The position numbers were made by a program, and so were the translations under genes. 64,000 nucleotides of DNA from Morella rubra (lineage: Eukaryota; Streptophyta; Magnoliopsida; Fagales; Myricaceae). Shown here in pieces: positions 24,651-37,735 of the stretch (positions within the stretch are counted from its first letter, which is position 1; each line of letters opens with the position of its first letter). The stretch covers positions 20,491,351-20,555,350 of the forward strand of contig CM025856.1 of assembly GCA_003952965.2 (NCBI GenBank), given 5' to 3'. Below the pieces are notes generated by a model that ran no database searches, was not told the origin of the DNA, and saw only the letters and a list, made by a program, of their open reading frames with translations.

Positions 24651-27600
24651 AGAGTGTCTCATTACGAGGCCTTCCCCACATCCCCTCGACCCACCAATAC
24701 AACCAAAAACCACGGCTGTCCTACTCACGTCAAAACCCACCACCACAAGTTAGTCTGTACGGACTATCATCAAGAAACTGCAAAAGTATACAGCCATTAT
24801 CCCGCCGGACCCAACACAACTCACCCAAACGAACAAGCCCTCCTCTGGAAGCCAGCAAAGCCAGCAAACAAACCTGACAAGCGGAGGGCAAAGAAGAACA
24901 AGACACCCCAATAGCTACCACTTCGAGAAAAAAACACAAAACACACTGCTCATATCGAAGGTGCCTTCTACTACCACCGCACGAGCACCGCAACCATACC
25001 ACCAACGAAACCACCCCCATATGTCCCAGAAAACCTACAGTCAACCAATTATCCCTCCGCCCTCTCGAAAACAATCCCTCAAACAAACCATAAATAGAGA
25101 ACCCAAATCACAGACACGACCACACAGGCCCTTCTGACGCAACACCCGATCTAATTATAACCCGTACGTTTCGTTCATCCATAAACATGTCCTCAATCCC
25201 AAAAAGCTTTCTTATGAAAAATTTCTTCCAGATCCCACGCAACCTACAGCGTATACCATCACATACGATATGTATGCACAAAACCCTTACTACCCCATCA
25301 AACTACGATCTATACACACGTACTACTCTACCGCCCCATCAAAGGACAACCTACAATGCCTATAGACAGTGCTAACCTCCGATTAACCCTACCCACGAAG
25401 AAGCTTCCAGTCCTAATCACGCCCCAACGGATAAATTAAAAAGAAAAACAAAACAACAACAAGGCCGGAATTTATATCCCACAACTCAAACACTATCCAT
25501 CCCTATACTCCTTCTATATCTCGTACCCCATATCACCAAAACGTGACCTCTCCCTATGAAACAACTCACACCGCATACCTACCCCGACCAATCAGAAGTT
25601 TATCCAGCCCAAAACCTGCACTACTGTGCCCAACTTTACTAGCCAACCCCACCTCCAACAATATTCACTATCCCCCTCTTCCAAAAGGTAAGTTCAGACA
25701 AAACCCATCTTAAACATCACAACTCAAAGGTCCGATGGCTAATGTAACCAACTCCCTTCACCCCAACACAAAACACCCAAAGCTCAACCCTGATAGAGAC
25801 AAACTATCGTGACAGCGAAATCAAGAATCCTTCTACTATCCCAGCTAAATCCAAACCACCAGACTGTCCATCAACAACTTCTCAAAGCAAACCGATCATC
25901 GTCCAAGAAAACAACAAATTTATTACGAGCTACTCCAGTGTCTCCCAAATACAACAAATTAATCACAATCAATCTCCATGCACAAATCATAACTCACCAC
26001 ACCATAGGCCCTACTAAATCATATATAACACACCACCCAAGCCAAGAAAAACCCCCAAACGCCACCCCCAACAATAACCCAAACCTTCATAACCCTGCCA
26101 ATCCTCCCTATATCTTCCAATCCACAATCCAAACCCTCCAACCTTACCAACCATATTCCTAACCCCCAATAAAAATCATCCCAAACATCTCCATGCCAAT
26201 CCGTGATCTCTCGCTATAAACTTTAATAAATATATCTCCTCCCCAAAACTCGCCCGCTCTACCCTCCACGTAAGTCACATGAATCCTATTCTCCAAAATT
26301 CTATCCCTACTAGATACGAGCAATATATGATCCCACCCAACCAAACACAAACATACAAAAGAATAACACGTCGACCTCGATAAATAGACCACGAAACACA
26401 TCACTAATTATACCACCCTCTGTACTATATCTACCGAAACAGCGTGCATAGATCTCTATACCTAAATAATTCACCAACCAACCAAACAAAATAACACATC
26501 CCCAATTCTTAATCCACGTCCACTTCTCCGATCCTACAACTTCATCAGCCCACCTCCTTAAAATCATCTACTCCATACCCAATACTAAATCTATCAACAA
26601 GATTCCCACTATCTGCACACAAAACATTCACCCCTTATAAAGAATCCACACCATCTTATTACCATACTGCACATCATCCCAACCACAACATAAGCTATCC
26701 TGTCCTATTACAGTCACACTCTCCACACAATTCAACCACAAAATATCTCTCACCTAAACAATACCAATACAATCACTGTCCACTCTCCTATCCAACACTC
26801 CACGACGAACCCCACAGTCTTAATCAAAGCCTAATATAAGCATATCACCATATCACACAATCAACTCAAGCACTATATACCAATACCTATAGCCAACTCT
26901 AATGACAAAATAAACACATCCAGACCTAATCAAGATAAACTCACCTATAAAGAAAACAAACATAAACAAATAACAAACGCACACCAACAATAATTCCTCC
27001 CACATCAAATAACCACAAACACCCCGCACAGAATCATACCCAATGCTATAAAACGATAATAAAAACTTCCAACACAACAGCTCACTATACACCCCACTCA
27101 CCCTGACACAAAGTCTACTCGCACTCTCACACCTTAAAATTGTAATATTAATGTTGTAAAAAAGTGTTACACAACCTAACAATAATAAATCATATACACC
27201 ATACCACGAAACAATCATACGCCTTCCCTCTAACCCATCCCAAGCAAACATCACCCTACTTACACTCACCCGTACAAAATACCATCCTCATCAATATCTC
27301 ACATAATACCTATCAAGTCACACGTCATGCCTCACGCTACATCACGCATGAGCCAGAAAAACCGACACACTCACTAACTCTCTCCCACCAGCATCATACC
27401 TACAAAATTTATATCACCCAACTCAATCTCTAACATAAACCTAAAATTAATCGACTAACCCAAATAAAACCACAAACCCCCACATCCCCACAATGCCCCA
27501 TCACGTACCCTCCTAATTAACACTATCCCATCATTCTGTACAACCAGTACAATACACTTATCTCTCCTTTCTTCCTATCCAGCCCGACCTTCCCAACCAA

Positions 27601-30600
27601 CCCAGACCCCTATTTCCCTGCACTTAAACACCACCAATCAAATCAATCACCCACTTTCGGCTAAATGCACATCTAATTTCTCTCACCAACCTTTCACTAT
27701 CACTCTTACTCACCCGCTAGCCATCCTCCCCACCGAATCTACATAAACCCACGACTTCATCCTCCGATATTCCAACCACATCCTATAAAACGCCACACCA
27801 CAACTTCAACCACACAATACCCATTCAACCACCCACATCCTAGGTTCTCAATTCCACGAAACATCCTCAACCCCAGACTATAACGTGCTTATGTTTCCGT
27901 TTCGATTTCACACTAAATCTAAGCACGACCCATCCACACATCAGATACATCACCATCACACCAGCCTACCAAACCACCTCCAAAACTAAAAAAGACCCTC
28001 CATGCAACTACCATCTCCACCTATCATCAAACAAACTACTCCATCTAGCTACCTCACAACAAACACTTTAATCCGTATCCAATACCACACACACCCACCA
28101 AAGAAACCACCACAACACGCAACTTCACGCTCACGCACCCTCCGCCTCACTAAACCTCCACCACAGACCACACCCAAACTACACCACAGTAACCTCTCAC
28201 AATACATAAACACAACACCATCAACAATACACACCACCTCACTAACCACACACACCACAAGAACAACCAACTACATACATCTACAACTCACACCATCAAC
28301 ATTCACCTCCACACACATATTACAACCAACTCACCTCACCACTATCGACACACACTCCGACCACAATCACAAACACACTCTAACTCACCTCCAACACAAA
28401 CTAAGAACAATATCTAATATCAACACACAAACACACCGAACCTATATATAAAATTCAAATATATATCAATAAAGACCTCAAAACCACACTGCCAATTCTC
28501 TAACTAACCTTCGCTCGATACACAGATCTATATAGCCTAAAGCCAAACGATGTCCCCAAACACACACTATCGCGCTATGCACCCTCCCTCACACCTAACC
28601 GACTAAACGCTCACCAACTACAACTCATAATAATAACAACACCACGCAATCATCATGACAAACACTAATCAACACAACTCACTTATCCCTAACACAAAAC
28701 CCACAACCTCATACTTACTCTCCAACTATCCACTATTTACGACTCCCACCTTCAACAACCCCACCTCGATGCATGTCTCAAATCAACACGCATCATCCTC
28801 CCAACCTCCATCTTCTTATCCGACTCCACCCATCCACACCTGTCTCACCACACCATAACCTCTCAAAAGACACACACCACTCAATACATAATGCATTTCC
28901 ATCCTCCTCAAATTACTTCTAACTATATATCAACCAATCACACTCGAGTCATTCATATCGATTCCCTGCTCTCTATACACAGATCCACGTACACTATATA
29001 TATAAAATGCCTCACTCCTCATCCAGAACATCATCCACTCACTCACGAGCAACACCACAAACCTCCACTCCTCAACACACTAACTATCAAACCACTTATC
29101 TAATATATCTCTACTCACACTTACACACAACTCCAAACTAACCCACCACACTATCACATCATCACCCACACTCACAACACACACCCTCGTCCCGCACTTC
29201 GGCTCCACCACAATCACACACACACATAACACATATAAATCCCCCTACCAAGCAACACCAACATAACGAACACTCAAGAAAAAATCCCCCTCCACCAACC
29301 AGCCACACACTCACTGCTACCACAAACCACCCACCACCGCAGTAGATCCTATCACACCATACCCGCACACACACAAAACTTAACACGCCTTCACACCCTC
29401 CACTCGCATAACCCCACTATTATCACCACAACTACCTCAATACCAAACTACACAAATACACGTCTCACAAACCACCAGCACTAACCTCACTCTCAAAGCC
29501 AGATCACCTAACCCAAAGCCTACTAAACCACAACTAACAACAGCACTCGCCTATAACACCCACACTCCCAAGCTACCCCCGCCCCTCTCCCCTATCACCG
29601 ACCAACAGCACAATAACATCCCAGAATCAAACTCCCACCGAAACCCACCCACCCCAACATTTCACAACCTATTCAAACACACCCAAAACCCAGCCTGATC
29701 CCACACCTCGAACAAGTTACCCACCCAGCTCTCAACAACATACCACACAACCCACCAAACACACCCCAAACCACCAAAACAACCCAACACACACCCCTCT
29801 AACCCACAAACCAATCAACAACAACGGCGCCCCTCCCACCCCCCAGCTCCCACACCTCGTGCACACCCACCCACAACAACAACTCACCCACACATCAAAC
29901 ACTAACCACAACCCAAACACAGAGCAGAACTCCATTCATCCCAAAAACACAAACACAGCACACACAAAAACATCCAAGACAGCTCACAGAGCAACCAAAC
30001 ACAAATCAACCACAAAAACAAGGCAGCACCAACCAACCCACATACCCCGCTCATAAACAAAATAAAAAACCTACACTACATCCAACCTACCATAATTAAG
30101 CATTACGCAACATATACTCAACTACAACACAACGAAATATATCAACTACTCAGACGACTCATAACAATGTAAGGATCTATAACAATCAATAAACCTCTCT
30201 AAATCATAAATCCGCACCAACGCCATTCTATACAAACCGCACCACTCCCACCTAACCCAACGATGCAAAATCAAACAAACAACTTAAGCACAGTATATAA
30301 CACACACCCAATAAAAATACACCAATCCAACACCAGCTACCAACATACAACAGCGAGACACCAACAACACAACCCACAACAAATCATCAACAGTAAGCAT
30401 ACAAACAAACCGTCCAAAGACCCTATCAAATACCACAACACCACTCAAGCCAGAAAAATCACAACAACTTACACACAACACAAACACACAAAATAACCTA
30501 AAACGAACGAACACAACAACCTCATCACTATATCACTCCACATCTGAAACATCATACTCTCTCTAACACAACAACAACACACCACACAAACCTCACACAT

Positions 30601-31380
30601 AATCAAACAACAAACAAAACAACACCACATACACACACAGCTCTCAAAACACAAATAACACACACACAAACCAACATCACTCACCAACACGAACCCAACA
30701 TGACTCCTCACCCACAACAAACTCTCCACACAATACCCCACCAATCACTCTCACACCAAACACCAAAAACTCACAACCTCCACACACACACACACACAAT
30801 CACACAAACCAACAAACCAAACAAAACAACCACAACACACAATACATCACACAACACATCAAATCACGCACCACACACTATCACTCAACCCTACACCCAC
30901 TAAACAACATCCACAGACACAACACCAACAACACACACACAGCCACACTTACCCAACCCAAAACACCACCCCAACCTCAAGTACCACACACAAAATCCAC
31001 GCAACACAAACAGAAAAAAACCAACAACTTCCATACCCATTATTCAACCTTCCAAAACTATAACGTACGCCAATATGACAAAGACTAACATAAACTACCC
31101 CCACTAACACACACACACCCACATCCCGCATCAACAACTACAACGACAACACATATTCACTCAACACAAACAACTACATATAACAACAATAGAGCTACAT
31201 ACTTCATAAATCAAAATAACCCAACAACTCATATAACACTCTCCACATCTCTCCATCATAACCACCACATAAACAAACACACACTCTACAAACAAGCAAC
31301 ACACTAAACCATATGCGCGACCAACCCACATCATTAACATACACTCACCCACCAGCATCTCCTCCTTCTTCGCCCTTCCT
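24651..31380. other. Severely degraded A/C-rich tract, probably CDC5 locus at failing read quality
   Basis: This should repeat the CDC5 region seen at 2,350-6,750. A faint island at 24,860-24,905 (Lys/Arg-rich, KRRAKKNK) could be the basic region of CDC5, but this is weak. From about 26 kb G becomes rare, and from 30.4 kb the text is nearly only A and C with endless aca and cac words. There is no repeat unit, so it is not a satellite. Long ORFs on the minus strand are artefacts of G-poor sequence. I find no supportable gene. Confidence 0.6.
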
Positions 31381-31885
31381 CGTCCAATCTGCAGCTCTGT
31401 GCCACTCTTTGCTTTTGCCACCTCAAAAAGAACCCCAACACACCCCTACACACGCAACAACCACAAAACCACAAAAAAACCTGCACCCCACCGTGACCTA
31501 AGTTTCTTACATATGAGATCCCTCAACTAGAAAATTACGAATTCAAGATTCAAGACTTGGGTCCCCCTCCACAGCTTTTGCCTTATGATGTGGTGTAAGT
31601 TATCTTATAATAAATTGAACATTAATAGAGGAAAATAGAGTGGAAGAGATGTAGCTGGACATGGGATCGGCAACACAAGAACATAGCAATATGCAACAAG
31701 GGAAAAAAATTGACGATTAAACCCATCATTTAACAATGAAATGATTGAACAAACAAACACATGTACCACACAAAAATAAAGAAACAAATTATGCATCTAT
31801 GTAAATCAATCTAATGTTACAACATTTAACCAAAAAAAGAGAAAAGTTAGATAAAACACAAAAATAAATTTATTGTTTGGTTCAA
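31381..31885. other. Short island of normal-looking AT-rich DNA
   Basis: Base composition returns to normal plant intergenic DNA, with no homopurine or A/C bias. No coding exon, RNA gene or transposon end is recognised. It lies between two A/C-collapsed tracts, so its placement in the genome is uncertain. Confidence 0.5.
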
Positions 31886-32440
31886 CGCCAAAACAGGCCG
31901 CTCACACAACACACAACAAACAACACACCCCCTCAGACGACAACCCGTGTCTTCAACCTCACCCCGCGCCCACATAAGCCCGACCCGACTAACTAGCCCA
32001 ACAACACAAACCTAAACCGAAACACCCCCCCCACAATAACCCACCAAAACTGACACACACCACAAGCAAACCAACACCCATACACAAAACCACCCACCAC
32101 CAACCCACCCACAACCACCACAAACAACCCCAAGACAACCCCAATCAAAAATCCCAACAATACACACCCACCACCCCACACCCCCCACCAACCACACAAC
32201 ACCCAACACAACCCAACACCGTACACCCCCACCACATAACCACCCACAAACCACCCCTCGTCCAAACACAACCACCTTTACCAACCACCCACTCCACCCC
32301 TCACACACAAGAACCACACAACCACACAAACAACGCCCAACACCGAAAACACACACCCAAACAACCCACAAACATCGACCAAAAACCACCACACCAACAA
32401 AACCCTCAAACCACCAACCACCCCCACCGCCCTACCCACC
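31886..32440. other. 555-bp tract of almost only A and C
   Basis: Between two normal segments, the plus strand is reduced to A and C with few G or T, dominated by ccac, aacc and cacc words without a fixed period. It begins and ends within about 10 bp of normal sequence (aggccgctcac at the left, catgtaactgggctcc at the right). It resembles failed base calling used to fill a gap, not a microsatellite. Confidence 0.7.
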
Positions 32441-33017
32441 ACCCCATGTAACTGGGCTCCCCTTACCCCACTGTACTCCTTTTCTCTGATTTTGATCTTG
32501 AAGCCATCTCAAATCGTACGAGTTCAAGTTTGGTGCCTACTAGTTGCTGTATCTGGACAATAATATATGCCACACAGAAGCTAGACTCTTAAAACGTGTC
32601 AGAAGTCTATGATTTGGTACATTGACACGAGTAGCAGCAAGGTGAGCTGTGCACATCTAACAGCTAGTGGTACCAAGGACAAGCAGGTGAAGCCAGGGTG
32701 TACCACTCTGCACCAATGAATTGTCAATGTTATGACAGTCAACAAACGAACATGCAATTTGCCAAAAGCTTTAGACAATAGCACCTTGTGAAGGAAATAC
32801 ACACATGTTGCAATCTGCTTTTTGGATTGAAAGAGCCAAAGAGGGGGGGGACCTGCTACCCACGACCATCTTAAAATCATCTTCCATTTACATTCTCGTA
32901 TACTTCGGGAAATTGAACTTGCTGCTTGGAGCAAAGAAATGTGCCTATACAATGTGTTACTGTTGGTTCAATTTGAAAGATAAGTGAAAAAAGGGCCTAA
33001 TCAAATAGTTAACCTTT
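32441..33017. other. Intergenic, no gene seen
   Basis: Clean AT-rich plant DNA with no coding exon, RNA gene or clear repeat end. An eight-G run near 32,843 is the only composition oddity. Confidence 0.5.
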
Positions 33018-33240
33018 AAGCTCGAGTAGGTGACCTAGTAATTAAGATTTAGAATTTAGGAATTTGCTTTTTTTAAAGTCTCAAATTCAAAATCTAGTAG
33101 GTTATACCAATTCTTTGGAGCCACCTCTAGAGTCATTGACCAAGTAATTATCTTATTTGTGTGAGTTATGGAGATTGAACAGAGAGATTAGTTTAGATAC
33201 GTGTAAGCTGGTCCGAACATCCAATTATTTAAAAAAAAAA
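33018..33240 (+). mobile_element. Degenerate SINE-like element
   Basis: About 220 bp. The 5' part, aagctcgagtaggtgacct, could derive from a tRNA-like A box, and attcaaaatctag from a decayed B box. The 3' part, gtgtaagctggtccgaacat, resembles the conserved 3' end of Au-type plant SINEs (gcgtaagctggcccggacac). It ends in ttattt and ten A. No clean target-site duplication is visible, so it is probably old. Confidence 0.55.
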
Positions 33241-33500
33241 GTAATAGTCCACCTTTGAGATTCCACCAACTAATTGGCTGCAAAATGTCACCTATAATAC
33301 ACATTTCAACGCAATAAGTTTGGAATGACGAGTAGAGGACGTGTAATTTAGTTTTCTTTAGATGCTTTTTTTTTTTACTGCTGTCTTTTTGTCTTGGTTG
33401 ATTTTTTAGTGTGTAGGTTGGTTTTTTAGTTTTTGTAACCGTGGCTTTTTCTGTCATAATTGAAAATTTTGAACAAAATACGGAGGCGATATTTTTTTTT

Positions 33501-33910
33501 GGAAAAAATACACTTTTCACCCACCAAAACTACGGAGTAGTGACACATTATACCCCAAACTACCATCTTTAAGACATTGCACTCAAACTACCAATGTTAT
33601 ACACTTTGCACCCTAAACTACCCACTTTGACATATTACACCCTCCAACTACTAATATTAAACACTTTGCACCCTCCATTTGACAATAATACCCTTGAGAA
33701 ATTAATGAATTGACAACAATATCTAAAGTCATTATCGTCATTTTAGTTTAAAAATTTGATAAAGGGTGCAAAGTGTTTAAAAATTGGTAGTTAAAGGGTG
33801 CAATGTGTCAAAATTGGTAGTTTAGGGTGCAAAGTGTAAAATATATGATAGTTTAGGGTGCAAAGTGTAAAATATATGATAGTTCGTGGGTGAAAAGTGT
33901 ATTTTTTTCC
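33501..33910. mobile_element. 410-bp MULE-like MITE with long terminal inverted repeats
   Basis: The left end ggaaaaaatacacttttcac is the complement of the right end gtgaaaagtgtatttttttcc apart from one A. The arms extend inward through variants of a gtgcaaagtgt / acactttgcac word repeated at least eight times, so the element can fold on itself over most of its length. T runs of nine or more flank both ends and could be a 9-10 bp target-site duplication, as expected of Mutator-like elements. It has no coding capacity. Confidence 0.75.
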
Positions 33911-35080
33911 TTTTTTTTTTTTTTTTAAGTAAAGATGGAAAATTACGGAGCCCATTAGGAAGCCCTAGGCTCTTAGTCTGCAAGGGTTGGTGGGCTTGGT
34001 GGGCTTGGTGACACGTAAATTGCTTGCTTTGATTTGGTATAGGAAAGGAACATCTTAAGCTTCTGATCCATCTGATCCCGGGCGTCTTTAAGCCAGATTG
34101 ACACTTCTCGAAGGAAGTTTCATGAGTGAGATTAGTTGTTATTGGGTCTGATGAAACAAAACCAAGGCCCGTTACTCTATCGTGCACTTGCATTTCGAGA
34201 GGGTGGAAAAGCAATTCCCATGCATAAGCTTTCCACTGTTTAATCCCGTCAAGATATTGAGATTTCACATTATTTAAAAAAATTTAATTAGAAAATTTAA
34301 TAAGAAGGGTTAAATATCTCTAACTTTAAGACATGTCTTTTAATCTAGAGATCAGGTCCTCATCACAACATCCCCAAGCAGGTAGAGGCCGTTTTCCAAG
34401 AACCAAGTTTCAATTTTACAATCTTAAAAATTAATTAAAGTTCAGGCAAAATTTTCTTGCCAAATTACGAGTTCATTTCTTATTCTTCAGCTGGCCAAAC
34501 ATCTTGTAAGTTTGTAATTGTCACGACCAAAACAATCTGGGTTAGAGGAGTATCATGGTTTTGTTTTAGAAATAAAATTTAAGAAAATCTTCATTTTTAG
34601 TTCCATAATTTTTAACCAAATTTCAATTACATGTCTAAACTAGAAAATTGTCATTGTTCTCAAATTAACAAAATAAATGTATAAATATTCACTTTTTAAC
34701 AAAATCCTACTGTTAAAATAAACAGATTATGTGATACAAGTTAGGACGTGTATTTGACATATGATCAAATGCTAGGGCCAAAAGTAAATATTTCCATTTA
34801 AAAAAAAAATCTCTATCAAGAATTTTCTAAAAAAGCTGAGCATTTTTTTTGTTTCTCTTTATTATTATTATTTTGTCTCACGGGGTTCGTTATGATGCAG
34901 TGTGTTAATTAGCACACATCATGAGACATGAGATAGCTTGCCAAATAAAAGTTCTTACCAGAAAGCAATATATTATAGATAGACTTAAGAATTTTAGACA
35001 AAATTATGTTAAAATTATCAAGATCCAGTTTTTATCGTCCTCTCGTACTTTGACGTTGTCACTTGTCATCGTCCCCAAGG
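33911..35080. other. Intergenic, upstream of the envelope-protein gene
   Basis: AT-rich DNA without coding exons. A short imperfect tandem of ttggtgggc occurs near 33,987-34,010. Nothing else is supportable. Confidence 0.5.
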
Positions 35081-35090
35081 TTTAAATAAA
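35081..35090 (+). promoter_or_regulatory. TATA-like element
   Basis: The sequence tttaaataaa lies about 160 bp upstream of the ATG at 35,251, which would leave a 5' UTR of roughly 130 bp containing the CT repeat. Confidence 0.4.
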
Positions 35091-35184
35091 AGACTCCACT
35101 TCAAAGGCCTTGGAATCATCGAAGCCAGAAAAGCTCAACTCTATTCACTTCTTGAAACCGTCTCTTAGTCTTCCCCACACTCGC

Positions 35185-35187
<3 letters not shown>

Positions 35188-35226
<39 letters not shown>
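35188..35226 (+). repeat. (CT)n microsatellite in 5' UTR
   Basis: About 19 uninterrupted CT units end 24 bp before the start codon at 35,251. CT-rich 5' leaders are common in plant genes for plastid proteins. Length is likely to vary between individuals. Confidence 0.9.
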
Positions 35227-35230
<4 letters not shown>

Positions 35231-35250
35231 CGTGTTTTCGTTCTCAAACA

Positions 35251-37735
35251 ATGGCTGCTGTTTCGACCTCGTTGTTTCCAATGACAAATCCTCGGACCGA
35301 GTTATCTCCTGGTAACCTTTCCTCTGGCATTTCTTTGTTTATTTGTGTCTTTCTATGACTCTTGAATTAGATCATCAGTGTTTTCCTTCAGTTTCTCGTA
35401 TAGCAATTTCTCAATTCCGTTTCTCTTTTTCTTTATTTTCTTGCTTCCTTGAACGTCATAAATCTGTCTGAAAGATCTATTTCTCTGATCAAGCTGAAAT
35501 GGATTTTTCTTTCACCGTTCTTTCCACTTTCTTGAATTTGGTAATGTTTACTTCTGCGGCTTTGGTCCTAATTATTAAGTCTTTGTCTTCGAGAGCTTTG
35601 ATCTGGCAATCTACAACTTTAGTTTCTTTGTTTAGCCGAGCTTAGAAATCTAGTATGGCTCTTGGTGCGAATGGGAGAAAGGGGACTTGGGATATGATGG
35701 ATTGACTTCTATATAATACTGCTGGTGTGTGAGATGCTGATCTTGCTCTTCTTAGAAAGCACCATTAGCACCTAAAATATCAGACTCTAACATTTCATCA
35801 GAAAACATAATTGGCTCTTTTGGAGTCCTTCGAAAAAGTTGCATTGTTCAAGCCAGTTTTATTTGGGAATTGGGACGTCCCCAATTATGCTACCAAATCT
35901 CATACGTATAAACACGCTTTATACTCTAACATGGGTACTTTCTTTGTCTTTTAGAAATAGTTGAACGAACACCTATTGCTTTGTCTTTCTTTTGTTTTCC
36001 TTTTCTTTTAGAGATGTGCGGGATGTATTTTGTGGCAATTATTGTGTCTTCTCACCCTAGGAGACAGTGGTTCTTGATTGTAGATGCTTGGCATAATTCA
36101 CAGTCAATGGAGGTTCATTTTACCTGGTTATAAACTAATTGAACCTGATGCAGAAGGTTTACGTCAGATTGGGTTGTTTCTTTTTGGGAGCGTATTTGAG
36201 GAATGTATATTTGTTGCTCATGAAAAAACACCTGACAGACTCTGCCTGTGGAGTAATGGTTCCCACAATGATGGCCATGTTTTCTGTTAGGTTACCAGCC
36301 TTTGATTTTGAAAAACTGTTTACTATCTATCCGTGTGACTCTTTTTTAGGAATTTCTCTGAAGCCATTGGACCAATCTATTGGAAAGGCAGCCCCCGCCA
36401 ACTTCTTGCTTAATGCCAATTGTGGGAAATTGCAACTTTGTACATCCAGGAAGCCACTAGTAGTTCAAGCTGGGTACAGGTATTTTCTTTCCAATTACTT
36501 TGTGATCCAAAATCTGTATGTCCTCATCCACAATCACAGTATGCTAGTCATGGTGTAAAAATTCACAGCAGCTTTTGATTTTGTGAGTTTAAAGTCAATG
36601 GCTGAATCTTTGGTATTACTAGGTTTGACTTTTACACCTTAAATTTTAAAATTCTCATTTCCCATCTTATTTGGGTGATGTTGGGTGTATCATGATGTAT
36701 ATGACTCCAAATTCCCAATTCAAGTGTCCTGCTGATATTCTGTAATTATAGGGATCATGAAGGGCCAACCGGTGCAAGCATCTTTGTGGGGGGCTTTGTT
36801 TTGGGAGGCCTCATAGTTGGCACACTCGGTTGTGTCTATGCACCACAGGTCTGATACTTCTTTACCTATATATAATTAACTCCTCCTACATATTGTAGAA
36901 GCCTGGATACCATGAGTTGCAACTAATATTTATGTTATCCGTGTATTGAATGATTCCATTTTTCAATGTAATTGGTTATTGCCCTTAGAGAATCATATAA
37001 GTCGTGCATACATTCTTTCATTTCTAGTGGTGGGGCATTATAGAGCTTCCCAATGCTGAGGCTTATAGGCTATGAGCTATGAGTCATTATGCTTCTCATT
37101 GTCAGTTGTATGATGCAATCTGGGGATCTCCATTTTTCTCACTGCATTTGTAGTTTTCATCTATCTTCCAGATCAGCAATGTACTAGCTGGAGCTGACCG
37201 AAAGGATTTAATGAGGAAACTTCCCAAATTTATATATGATGAAGAAAAAGCTCTGGAGGTGGGTTTCTTGACTCTGTCTATAATAAATTTGCAGGATAAA
37301 TCTTTTGAAGGCCTTTGCTTTTCTTGCTTCTAGTGCATAATCACAGCTTATTGTTGCTTTATCCATATTTCTTTGCTGGCCCAGGTACTGTTAGTGTTTT
37401 TCTCTGAAATTTCTTTTGCGTTATTGAATTGTCATATATTCCCTCAAAAGTCAAAATTTTGTTTTATCTGAAGTCCTCTGAACTGCTTTTGTTTCTGTTT
37501 TGCAATCTAGTATGTAATCGATCCAGAAGCATCATCGCACTATCACTCTTACTTTTATGTTGAAACATTCACTGTGTATTAATGTCCTTTCTTTTAACAG
37601 AAAACACGGAAAGTACTGGCAGAGAAGATTGCGCAGCTGAACTCTGCTATAGATGATGTTTCTACTCAGCTCCGCTCAGAAGAAGACCTAAATGGTGTGG
37701 AGGTGACGTCAGATGAAGTTGAGGCTGCCATATAA
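35251..37735 (+). CDS. Chloroplast inner-envelope membrane protein, At1g42960-like
   Basis: Five exons: 35,251-35,311, 36,350-36,479, 36,752-36,848, 37,172-37,258 and 37,601-37,735. They total 169 residues and all junctions are GT-AG and keep frame. Residues 1-63 are rich in Ser, Thr and Pro with few acidic residues, like a plastid transit peptide. [20 protein letters not shown] at about 70-89 is a Gly-rich single membrane span, followed by CVYAPQ and a basic-acidic helical tail ([20 protein letters not shown]) that looks able to form a coiled coil. The plan matches the Arabidopsis At1g42960 product from memory, which is reported in the inner envelope and has no known reaction. The Gly-rich span followed by AP also recalls YtxH-type proteins; that is only a resemblance. 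Confidence 0.8.

Noticed and set aside
25809-28451. Plus-strand ORFs of 117 and 149 residues rich in Thr, His, Pro and Asn
   Set aside because: Amino-acid content follows the ACN, CAC, CCN and AAC bias of error-rich sequence. No motif is present.
28000-31400. CRISPR array or satellite repeat in the aca-rich tract
   Set aside because: No fixed unit length, no spacer regularity, and a plant nuclear context.
30469-32392. Long minus-strand ORFs rich in Val, Cys, Gly and Trp
   Set aside because: They translate A/C-only text; Val, Gly, Cys and Trp codons follow from complementing A and C. There is no domain, no start context and no intron signals.
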